Assembly: GCA_027297485.1 (NCBI GenBank)
Contig: JAPUHZ010000075.1
Location: 1 to 5,576 of the forward strand
From: Deltaproteobacteria bacterium
GTDB taxonomy: Bacteria; Desulfobacterota_B; Binatia; UBA9968
Direction: 5' to 3'
Length of the DNA stretch: 5,576 nucleotides
The notes beneath the pieces are model-generated. The model did no database searches. It saw nothing but the letters and a program-made list of their open reading frames with translations, and was not told the origin of the DNA. The position numbers and the translations under genes were made by a program. Shown here piece after piece: positions 1 through 5,576 of this stretch (position 1 is the first letter of the stretch; each line of letters opens with the position of its first letter).

Positions 1-50
1 CTATTTTTTACGGTCGATATTATCCTAGAAAATCGGGAGAAATAGAATAA
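1..50 (+). CDS. Possible C-terminal end of an upstream gene (partial)
   Basis: Two forward frames are open from the window edge and stop just before the next gene. One reads IFYGRYYPRKSGEIE and stops with TAA at 48-50, directly abutting the ATG at 51. The other reads LFFTVDIILENREK and stops with TAG at 43-45. Either would give tight operon-like spacing to the amidotransferase gene. The stretch also contains that gene's ribosome binding site (GGGAGA, 35-40). Fifteen codons are too few to recognise a family, and it is possible that neither frame is coding. Confidence 0.25.
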   Translation, partial: IFYGRYYPRKSGEIE

Positions 51-1955
51 ATGTGTGGCATCTACGGATATACTTCTCACAGAGAGCAGGTGAAAGAGAA
101 CATCCTAGCCCGCATGGGAGAGGCCCTGGTGCATCGTGGACCTGACGACGAGGGTCAAAGGATCCTACGGTTAGGAGATTTGTCCATCGGCTTAGGTCAC
201 AAGAGACTCAGCATTATCGACCTCTCCTCGGCGGCCCGTCAGCCCATGACCAACGAAGATGGGAGTATCTGGCTCGTTTTTAACGGCGAAAAATCCAACA
301 TCCAGGAGCTTAGGCGAGAGTTGGAGCAGAAAGGTCATCGATTCAAATCCAACTCCGACTCAGAAGTGATTGTTCATCTTTACGAGGAAAAAGGAACGGG
401 TTGTCTCGAACGGTTGAAGGGCATGTTTGCCTTTGTCCTATGGGATGGCCGCAGTCATAGCCTTTTCATGGCCAGGGATAGAATCGGCAAAAAACCCCTC
501 CACTATGCCTGTTACCAGGACGGAATTATCTTTGCCTCTGAGATCAAGGCCCTCCTTAGGCATCCAATGGTGAGCAAGGAAATCGACTTGTATTCTCTCA
601 ACAAGTATCTCACCTATGAGTATGTTCCTGCCCCCAATTCCATCTTCAAGTCCATTAAAAAGGTTGAACCGGGGCACTACCTCTTGGTGCAAAAGGGAGA
701 GATCCAGTCCGTCCAGTACTGGGATATCCCTCTGGTAGACTATCCCATCGCATATAAAACGGAGGAAGATTACATTGAAGAACTTAGGACAATTCTAGAG
801 CGGGCGGTAAAGGCCAGGCTTGTGGCCGATGTGCCCGTAGGGGTCTTTTTGAGTGGTGGTATCGACTCCGGTCTGGTTGCGGCCTTGGCGACTAGACAGG
901 ACCAACAGATCGAATGTTTTTCCATAGGCTTTGAGGACCCCTCCTTTGACGAAAGCCAATACGCGGGAGAGATTGCCCATAGCTTAAAGGCGAGGCATCA
1001 ACTCAAGATCTTTAATAAGGATGAGCTGTTGGAAAATCTCTACGCCCTACCCGATATCCTGGACGAACCCCTTGCGGACGCCTCGATCCTGCCAACCTAT
1101 CTCCTCTCTAAATTCACATCCGAGAGGGTCAAGGTGGCCCTGAGCGGAGACGGGGCAGACGAACTGTTCGCAGGCTATCAAACGTATCAGGCCCACAAAC
1201 TTGTGAGCTATTATGATTTCCTTCCGAACTTTCTCAGAAACGGCCTCAAGACGGCAGCTTCCTACCTTCCCGTATCTCACAACAATGTCAGTACGGATTT
1301 CAAGATCAAACAGTTCCTAAAAGGGACCGGGGTCTCCTCGGAGATAAGATTTTTTATATGGATGGGGGCGTTTATTGATAGGGAAAAAAAAGACCTCTTG
1401 AGCAATGATCTCAAAACGGAGCTTCGGGAACACAATACTTACGAAGATATCTTTGGCTATATCAACGAGAGCCGACTCACGAAAGATCTGGAGAGGATAC
1501 TATACCTTTCGATGAAACTATACCTCCAGGACGATATTTTGGTCAAAGTCGATAGGGCCAGCATGGCCAATTCCTTGGAGATCAGATGTCCTCTGCTAGA
1601 TCAGGAGTTGGTCGAATTTGCCTGTAATTTGCCGATGCATTTGAAGCTGAACGGCCTTAAAACAAAATATTTGCTGAAAAAGGCTGCGGATGGAATGCTT
1701 CCGGAAGGGATTGCAAACAGGCCCAAAAAGGGTTTTGGCATTCCCCTCTCGCGCTGGTTAACGGGAGAGCTCAAGGACTTTATGTTGGATTACTTGAGCG
1801 AGCAGAGAATAAAGAGGCAAGGATTCTTTCACTATCCTTATGTAAAGAATCTGATCGATGACCACGTCAAAAGAAGAAGGGACAATAGAAAACTCCTATG
1901 GACACTCTTGGTATTTCAGATTTGGCATGAGAGATTTATTGAAAGGGCTTTATGA
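51..1955 (+). CDS. asnB: Asparagine synthetase (glutamine-hydrolysing), class II amidotransferase
   Basis: Cytoplasmic enzyme expected to hydrolyse glutamine and pass the ammonia to an ATP-activated carboxylate, classically aspartate to asparagine. The 634-residue length is normal for the long AsnB family. The N-terminal GATase domain (about 1-210) starts MCGI, with Cys2 as the nucleophile after Met removal, which fixes the start at 51. It keeps RGPDDEG (29-35), Arg52 in HKRLSIID, Asn78-Gly79-Glu80 and Asp103 in NSDSE. The synthetase domain (about 240-625) has the pyrophosphate loop SGGIDS (268-273), SGDGADELFAGY (365-376) and RPKKGFGIP (557-565). GGGAGA at 35-40 is a well-spaced ribosome binding site. 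Odd point: the usual FNGEIYN motif reads FNGEKSN, so residues 81-82 are Lys-Ser. The stop overlaps another ATG (ATGA, 1952-1955). In a polysaccharide cluster such homologues often amidate sugar acids rather than make free asparagine; the substrate here is unknown. The family call is very secure. Confidence 0.96.
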   Translation: MCGIYGYTSHREQVKENILARMGEALVHRGPDDEGQRILRLGDLSIGLGHKRLSIIDLSSAARQPMTNEDGSIWLVFNGEKSNIQELRRELEQKGHRFKSNSDSEVIVHLYEEKGTGCLERLKGMFAFVLWDGRSHSLFMARDRIGKKPLHYACYQDGIIFASEIKALLRHPMVSKEIDLYSLNKYLTYEYVPAPNSIFKSIKKVEPGHYLLVQKGEIQSVQYWDIPLVDYPIAYKTEEDYIEELRTILERAVKARLVADVPVGVFLSGGIDSGLVAALATRQDQQIECFSIGFEDPSFDESQYAGEIAHSLKARHQLKIFNKDELLENLYALPDILDEPLADASILPTYLLSKFTSERVKVALSGDGADELFAGYQTYQAHKLVSYYDFLPNFLRNGLKTAASYLPVSHNNVSTDFKIKQFLKGTGVSSEIRFFIWMGAFIDREKKDLLSNDLKTELREHNTYEDIFGYINESRLTKDLERILYLSMKLYLQDDILVKVDRASMANSLEIRCPLLDQELVEFACNLPMHLKLNGLKTKYLLKKAADGMLPEGIANRPKKGFGIPLSRWLTGELKDFMLDYLSEQRIKRQGFFHYPYVKNLIDDHVKRRRDNRKLLWTLLVFQIWHERFIERAL

Positions 1956-2023
1956 AGCGTAGACTGTTCAACCTCCATGTGTGTCCGCACGGCCGGCGCA
2001 ATTTAACGTTGCACAGAGGGTGA
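1952..2023 (+). pseudogene. Short ORF overlapping the asnB stop, possible decayed start of a lost gene
   Basis: The ATG at 1952 shares an ATGA overlap with the asnB stop, the arrangement typical of a translationally coupled next gene. The reading frame closes after 23 codons at a TGA (2021-2023). The peptide begins MKRRLFNLHVCPHGRR. The LHVCPH stretch resembles the first beta strand of GT4-type glycosyltransferases, which often begin with a hydrophobic run and HVCPH before a glycine-rich loop, but the glycine loop is not present. I read it as the stub of a gene mostly deleted. A chance ORF is a serious alternative because it is so short. Confidence 0.25.
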
Positions 2024-2057
2024 TTGGAATGCGATGGGGTGTCTAGGGTAGGTGCAT

Positions 2058-2138
2058 ATGGGTTCTGCGGAGAAAACAAAGCTGCATGTTACCTTAGTTC
2101 GCGGGCCGATTGTTTCTACCGCTATTGTTGACAATTAG
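2058..2138 (+). pseudogene. Truncated N-terminus resembling a B12-binding/radical SAM protein
   Basis: An ORF of 26 codons starts with ATG at 2058 behind a purine/G-rich stretch (GGTAGGTG, 2047-2054) and ends in TAG at 2136-2138. Its core, LHVTLVRGPIVSTAIVDN, looks like the opening beta strand of B12-binding-domain radical SAM proteins, whose N-termini commonly read like LVRxPIVS followed by an NNEATP-type segment. Just after the stop, in a shifted frame, the bases encode Ala-Pro-Cys, which could be what remains of such a segment after a small indel. The radical SAM CxxxCxxC motif and everything else is missing. The family likeness is from memory of motifs, not from a search, so this could be coincidence. 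Confidence 0.35.
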
Positions 2139-2190
2139 CGCCATGTTGTAAGTGGACCTTAACTCGTGTCCCCTGATAGCCGGTTACGAT

Positions 2191-2196
2191 AAGGAG
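2191..2196 (+). promoter_or_regulatory. Ribosome binding site deciding the GTG start of the methyltransferase
   Basis: AAGGAG is a near-perfect Shine-Dalgarno match ten bases before GTG at 2207-2209, separated by an A-rich spacer. The first in-frame ATG is at 2243 (residue 13) and has no comparable site, so the GTG start is preferred. Confidence 0.8.
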
Positions 2197-2206
2197 AATA
2201 AAAAAA

Positions 2207-2872
2207 GTGAAAGAGGAATCGTTTTCAGAATGGAACGAGCAGATGGTGGAAAAATATGACATTGAAAGTTACTACTCTGAATCGAACCCAGTTATCAGAT
2301 ATATTGAGAAGAGGAGAGTTAGTTTGGTATTGAAACTACTCTCTCCTCAGGAAAATGAAAAGATCTTTGAGGTGGGTTGTGGAGCAGGGCACGTTCTGCA
2401 GGGAGTGAGTGTGGGGAAGTTGTATGGCATTGACCTTTCTCAAAGGATGCTTTCCCTAGCCAGGAAGCGTTTAGGCGATAAGGTTGAACTGAAGAAGTGT
2501 AACGCAGGAAAGATAGACTATCCGGACGACTTTTTTGATAAAATTATATGCACTGAGGTATTGGAACATACCCTCGATCCAATAGCGGTCCTTCGTGAGA
2601 TCAAAAGGGTTGCAAGGGCCGGTGGTACGGTAGTCCTGTCAATACCTAACGAAGCGCTCATAGATAGGTTGAAGCAAATCTTTATGAAAGCAGGGGTATT
2701 TAAATTCCTGTTTAAGAATATACCAGAGAAGAATGAATGGCATTTGCATAGCTTCAGCCTTCCAGTCCTGAGGTCGATGACAAGAGGCCTCCTGGAGGAA
2801 TTGGAGGTGAAGGCCATACCGAATAGACTCGTTCCGATAAGGTACGTGGGGGAATATAAAGTCTTAAAATGA
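2207..2872 (+). CDS. Class I SAM-dependent methyltransferase (Methyltransf_11/25 type)
   Basis: Soluble 221-residue enzyme expected to transfer a methyl group from S-adenosylmethionine to a small molecule, sugar or lipid-linked intermediate. The Rossmann fold is clear. Motif I is EVGCGAG (55-61), and the acidic residue at the end of strand beta-2 is Asp76 in GIDLS. The motif around strand beta-4 gives VLEH with Leu119-Glu120-His121, and the post-strand loop is RAGG (137-140) followed by a SIPN segment. Length matches small free-standing methyltransferases. The GTG start is chosen because of the AAGGAG site upstream. The stop overlaps the ATG of the next gene (ATGA, 2869-2872), so the two are probably co-transcribed and coupled. 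No transmembrane segment is visible. The fold and cofactor are secure. The acceptor is unknown; methylation of a glycan or polyprenyl-linked sugar is inferred only from the neighbours. Confidence 0.9.
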   Translation: MKEESFSEWNEQMVEKYDIESYYSESNPVIRYIEKRRVSLVLKLLSPQENEKIFEVGCGAGHVLQGVSVGKLYGIDLSQRMLSLARKRLGDKVELKKCNAGKIDYPDDFFDKIICTEVLEHTLDPIAVLREIKRVARAGGTVVLSIPNEALIDRLKQIFMKAGVFKFLFKNIPEKNEWHLHSFSLPVLRSMTRGLLEELEVKAIPNRLVPIRYVGEYKVLK

Positions 2873-4755
2873 CGGTAGAAAGAGCAACGCCCTGGGTGCT
2901 TTGGGCTTTTATCATTGTTTTTTTTCTTCAGGCAGTCCTAAGCATGTGGAACGATTCGCCGACCTTTGACGAGATGGTAAATCCGTCGGTGGGCTATGCG
3001 GAGCTGTTTGTAAGAGATCTGAGTCTCTATCATGATCACCCGCCTCTGAGTAGAGTCTTTACGGCACTTCCACTTCTAGCTTTTAAGCCTGCCATTCCTT
3101 TTGATCATGATAGCTGGCAAAAACGAGCCCAAGGGATGAAGGATAGATATGACTTTGCCCATGAGTTTTTTTATGTTGCTAATCAAAACGCTCACACAAT
3201 GCTTATTTGGAGCAGACTTCCGATTGTTTTATTGTCTCTGCTACTTGGGTTGTTGGTTTTTAAATGGGCGCAACTCCTTTTTGGAAATCGTGCCGGCCTA
3301 TTTGCCCTGCTTTTATACAGTTTTGAGCCAAATATCATTGCCCATTCGCGGCTGGCCACCAATGATCTTATCGTTACGCTGTTTATTTTTGCCACCATAT
3401 TCCAATTTTGGCGATACACTCAATCGCCTTCTTCGAAATCCTTGGTCCTTACGGGGATTACATTGGGCCTTGCCCTAATTTCAAAGTTTTCTGCTGTCAT
3501 GCTCTTCCCCATGCTTTTTATATTAGCTTTTTTGGCACAAAAGGGGAGATTCTCGAACGAGAACGCCAATGATCTCATCATGCCTTTCAAAAAGTATAAA
3601 GTGATCATAGAGAGAATACCTCTCGCCTTAAAGGCTGTGGCCTTAATCTCAGCAGTTGCCATAGGTGTGGTTCTTCTCTTTTATGGCACTCAATGGCAAC
3701 TCTACATCAAAGGGTTTTATGATACCGTGGCCCACTATGAAGGGGGCCACGATGCGTTTCTAATGGGAAAACATTCTACCGATGGCTGGTGGGGTTACTT
3801 TCCTATAGCTTTTCTTTTGAAAACCCCTATCCCTTTTTTGATTTTCATCCTGATCTCTGTTCTCTTTTTGAGCTTTAAGAAAGAGAAGGCTGAATATTTT
3901 CTTTTAATCCCTGTTGGCATCATCGGTGCGTCGGCCTTGTTGAGCCACATCAATATAGGGATCAGGCACATCTTGCCGATATACCCTTTCCTAATCGTGC
4001 TCGCCAGTAGCATTACAATGATCAAGTTTAGCAAGCCACGTTTCTTTGGTTCCTGTTTCGCTGGCCTGGGGTTATGGTACGTCTTCTCATCCGTCTCGAT
4101 CTTTCCAAGCTACCTGGCTTATTTCAATGAGTTTGTTGGGCCGGAGCGCGGGTATCACTATCTGGTAGATTCCAACTCGGACTGGGGGCAAGATCTGAAG
4201 AGACTTAAAGTGTTTATGGATCAAAAGGGTATCAAGAAACTATATTTGAGCTATTTCGGAACGGCGGATCCATGTTTTTATGGGATAAATCTTATTTATC
4301 TTCCTGGTTCTCTTCCCCTATGCAGGCAGGAGCCAGATGGCGGTCGGGCGGATTTCATAGCTATCAGTACAACTAATCTACAATCGGTCTATCTTCCTGA
4401 TAAGAAATCATTTGATTGGCTGAAAGCATATGAACCGATAGGTCGGATCGGTTATTCTATCTTTGTCTACAATATCCAGGGGGATGAATCTGCTCACAAT
4501 AATCTGGGTATCCTTTATCTAAAATACGGGATGGTGAAGGAAGCAGTTAAAGAGTTTAATCTGGTGGTGGATCTATCGCCCAAAGAAGCGGTGGCTTACG
4601 CGAACCTTGGTTTTGCCTATTCCCGTCTATCCTTTTTCGATAGGGCCGAAGCGGCCTATAGAGAGGCATTAAAATTGGACTCGGACAACAGTGTGGCGAA
4701 GGCAGGGCTTAAGGGAATTGAACGTTTGAAAAAGAAAAAGCATCAGCGCCTATAA
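2869..4755 (+). CDS. GT39/PMT_2-type membrane glycosyltransferase with C-terminal TPR repeats
   Basis: A 628-residue inner-membrane protein of the phospholipid-carrier-dependent glycosyltransferase (ArnT/PMT-like) group, expected to transfer a sugar from polyprenyl phosphate on the periplasmic face. The first hydrophobic segment (8-27) leads into a loop with Phe33-Asp34-Glu35, the family's catalytic acidic pair, and HDHPPL (55-60). Many more hydrophobic segments follow, roughly 117-135, 141-182, 190-223, 250-277, 310-337, 343-385 and 393-415. Other signatures are GWWGYF (306-311) with LLKTP (316-320), NIGIRHILPIYP (362-373) and DSNSDWGQD (434-442). Cys469 and Cys485 could form a disulfide if this domain is periplasmic. 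The C-terminus carries two canonical TPR units, about 540-573 and 574-607, exactly 34 residues apart, then a Lys-rich tail. There is no good Shine-Dalgarno near the ATG (a GGGGGA lies 15 nt away), so translation is probably coupled to the methyltransferase. The sugar and acceptor (lipid, glycan or protein) cannot be told. Confidence 0.88.
   Translation: MTVERATPWVLWAFIIVFFLQAVLSMWNDSPTFDEMVNPSVGYAELFVRDLSLYHDHPPLSRVFTALPLLAFKPAIPFDHDSWQKRAQGMKDRYDFAHEFFYVANQNAHTMLIWSRLPIVLLSLLLGLLVFKWAQLLFGNRAGLFALLLYSFEPNIIAHSRLATNDLIVTLFIFATIFQFWRYTQSPSSKSLVLTGITLGLALISKFSAVMLFPMLFILAFLAQKGRFSNENANDLIMPFKKYKVIIERIPLALKAVALISAVAIGVVLLFYGTQWQLYIKGFYDTVAHYEGGHDAFLMGKHSTDGWWGYFPIAFLLKTPIPFLIFILISVLFLSFKKEKAEYFLLIPVGIIGASALLSHINIGIRHILPIYPFLIVLASSITMIKFSKPRFFGSCFAGLGLWYVFSSVSIFPSYLAYFNEFVGPERGYHYLVDSNSDWGQDLKRLKVFMDQKGIKKLYLSYFGTADPCFYGINLIYLPGSLPLCRQEPDGGRADFIAISTTNLQSVYLPDKKSFDWLKAYEPIGRIGYSIFVYNIQGDESAHNNLGILYLKYGMVKEAVKEFNLVVDLSPKEAVAYANLGFAYSRLSFFDRAEAAYREALKLDSDNSVAKAGLKGIERLKKKKHQRL
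3726..3751. repeat. Perfect 8-bp inverted repeat inside the glycosyltransferase gene
   Basis: CGTGGCCC (3726-3733) and GGGCCACG (3744-3751) are exact reverse complements around a 10-base loop, giving a strong GC-rich hairpin. No T run follows, so it is not an intrinsic terminator. It falls within codons for a loop region of the protein and may simply reflect codon choice. Confidence 0.5.
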
Positions 4756-4773
4756 GTTAAGAATTTGCTACCA

Positions 4774-5576
4774 ATGACTAAGGGCTCAGGAACAAACCTG
4801 TTGAGAAATAGAATCATACGTATCATTACGATGATTGCCATAATAAGCGGGAGTTATTTGTATGGGATACTCACCTATAGAAATCGTATTTTTCCATACA
4901 ATATGTTGGAAGCAAAGAAGGATACCACAGAGCCGCCGGGAGCCACAAAAGATCTGACAGCCGAATTGAAACAATATCACAATACCCAGGTGGAGGAACT
5001 GATATCAATAAAAAGTAGCGCTGACGTTTATGAGGCCAGAAGTATGCTTATTAATTTTTTTTGGGGAAGAAAAGGGATCCCAACTGATAAGCCGCCACTG
5101 CTCATTCAAAGCGAGGGAAACGGTGAGTTTTTCAAAAGCATGAGTTCAATTGAAAGAATCGACAAGTTGATTGTAAAAATGGACTTTGGATTAGAATCTC
5201 ACATTTTCCATTTCTTACCCAAGGATAATAATGGGAAGATTATTTTATTTCATCAAGGCCATAAAAACTATTATATGAAAGGCAGACACCTAAAACAATT
5301 CCTTGATAGGGGCTATTCAGTGGTGGTGTTTTGCATGCCTTTGCTTTGCCTTAATAATCGACCCACCGTCGTTTTGCCGCGATTGGGTCAGATGAAAATA
5401 ACTTCACACGATCAAATGAGATTTATAAACGTACAGAGCGGGCATCAGCTTAAGTTTTTTATTGAGCCAGTGGTGGTGGTGCTAAATTACCTACAGAAGA
5501 ATTATGAATATAGACATATTGCAATGATCGGTATTTCCGGTGGTGGTTGGACGACTACTCTTGCAGCAGCTATTGA
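4774..5576 (+). CDS. Membrane-anchored alpha/beta-hydrolase-like protein (3' end outside window)
   Basis: Open from ATG at 4774 to the window end (267 codons and still open). Residues 1-12 are basic (Arg11, and Arg13 and Arg16 just after). A single hydrophobic stretch at about 14-34 follows, consistent with a signal anchor that places the rest in the periplasm. The soluble part has a hydrophobic strand ending in HQGH (160-163), the position where hydrolases carry the oxyanion-hole HG motif. It then has GYSVVVFCMPL around 180-190 and GISGGG with Ser255 as the likely nucleophile in a GxSxG elbow (253-257). The catalytic acid and histidine would lie beyond the window. It starts 18 nt after the glycosyltransferase stop, in the same frame, without a clear ribosome binding site, so translation probably depends on coupling. 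TTG at 4765 and ATG at 4831 are alternative starts; the latter would drop most of the basic N-terminus. An esterase, deacylase or glycan-editing role is plausible. The substrate is unknown. Confidence 0.8.
   Translation, partial: MTKGSGTNLLRNRIIRIITMIAIISGSYLYGILTYRNRIFPYNMLEAKKDTTEPPGATKDLTAELKQYHNTQVEELISIKSSADVYEARSMLINFFWGRKGIPTDKPPLLIQSEGNGEFFKSMSSIERIDKLIVKMDFGLESHIFHFLPKDNNGKIILFHQGHKNYYMKGRHLKQFLDRGYSVVVFCMPLLCLNNRPTVVLPRLGQMKITSHDQMRFINVQSGHQLKFFIEPVVVVLNYLQKNYEYRHIAMIGISGGGWTTTLAAAI

Larger units (their letters stand above)
1956..2206. other. Gene-poor 251-bp gap, probable deletion scar
   Basis: No complete gene lies here on either strand, while the junctions downstream overlap or are only 18 nt apart. 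The gap holds the 23-codon ORF that overlaps the asnB stop and the 26-codon ORF at 2058-2138, and it ends in the ribosome binding site of the methyltransferase. A consensus-like TTGACA at 2128-2133 has no acceptable -10 box at 16-18 nt. No GC-rich hairpin followed by a T run was seen, so there is no intrinsic terminator after asnB. Transcription may read through, or a promoter I cannot pin down may lie in the gap. Confidence 0.5.

Noticed and set aside
438..692. Minus-strand 84-residue ORF inside asnB
   Set aside because: Shadow of the asnB coding frame, with no ribosome binding site or recognisable motif. The other reverse ORFs within the long genes are rejected for the same reason.
1991..2107. 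Integron attC-like site: GGCC-GCG arms in inverted orientation, with ATTTAAC (RYYYAAC) at 2001-2007
   Set aside because: The matching right core would need GTTRRRY but reads GTTACCT, the arms pair only patchily, and no integrase or cassette array is present.
2128..2133. TTGACA, a perfect sigma-70 -35 hexamer before the methyltransferase
   Set aside because: No -10-like hexamer lies at 16-18 nt (AGTGGA occupies the site). The bases are also explained as Val-Asp-Asn codons of the truncated ORF, so I did not call a promoter.
2185..2190. TACGAT as a possible -10 box
   Set aside because: No recognisable -35 about 17 nt upstream (ACTCGT), and it sits right against the ribosome binding site, leaving almost no leader.
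3149..3478. Forward 109-residue ORF in an alternative frame of the glycosyltransferase
   Set aside because: It lies wholly within a well-supported membrane protein. Its hydrophobic look is a by-product of T-rich codons in another frame.
4786..4980. Minus-strand 64-residue ORF
   Set aside because: It overlaps the forward hydrolase frame, which has a clear anchor segment and continues in frame to the GISGGG motif. The reverse frame is a shadow.

Overview
The window is a piece of a bacterial surface-polysaccharide or glycoconjugate gene cluster, with all recognisable genes on the + strand. In order it holds a class II glutamine amidotransferase of the asparagine synthetase B type (51-1955), a 251-bp gap with apparent gene remnants (1956-2206), a class I SAM-dependent methyltransferase (2207-2872), a polytopic GT39/PMT_2-type glycosyltransferase with a C-terminal TPR pair (2869-4755), and a membrane-anchored alpha/beta-hydrolase-like protein cut by the window end (4774-5576). 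The first 50 bases may carry the last codons of another upstream gene.

The organism cannot be fixed from the sequence. Intermediate GC, Shine-Dalgarno sites, a GTG start, ATGA stop/start overlaps and this gene combination suggest a Gram-negative environmental bacterium. A Desulfobacterota, Nitrospirota or similar lineage is a guess only.

From the methyltransferase onward the genes look co-transcribed and translationally coupled: a 4-nt ATGA overlap joins the methyltransferase to the glycosyltransferase, and 18 nt separate the glycosyltransferase from the hydrolase. A working model is that the amidotransferase amidates a sugar acid or supplies asparagine, and the methyltransferase methylates a sugar or lipid intermediate. 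The GT39 enzyme would then transfer a sugar from a polyprenyl-phosphate donor at the outer face of the inner membrane, and the anchored hydrolase would edit or release product in the periplasm. All of these substrate roles are inference.

The part least explained by ordinary annotation is 1956-2206. asnB ends in an ATGA overlap with a 23-codon ORF. Further on, a 26-codon ORF looks like the severed N-terminus of a B12-binding/radical SAM family protein. The gap reads as the scar of one or more deletions within the operon. I saw no RNA genes, CRISPR array, insertion sequence or convincing intrinsic terminator. No obviously new system is present; the best leads are the gene scar, the GT39-TPR fusion and the anchored hydrolase.
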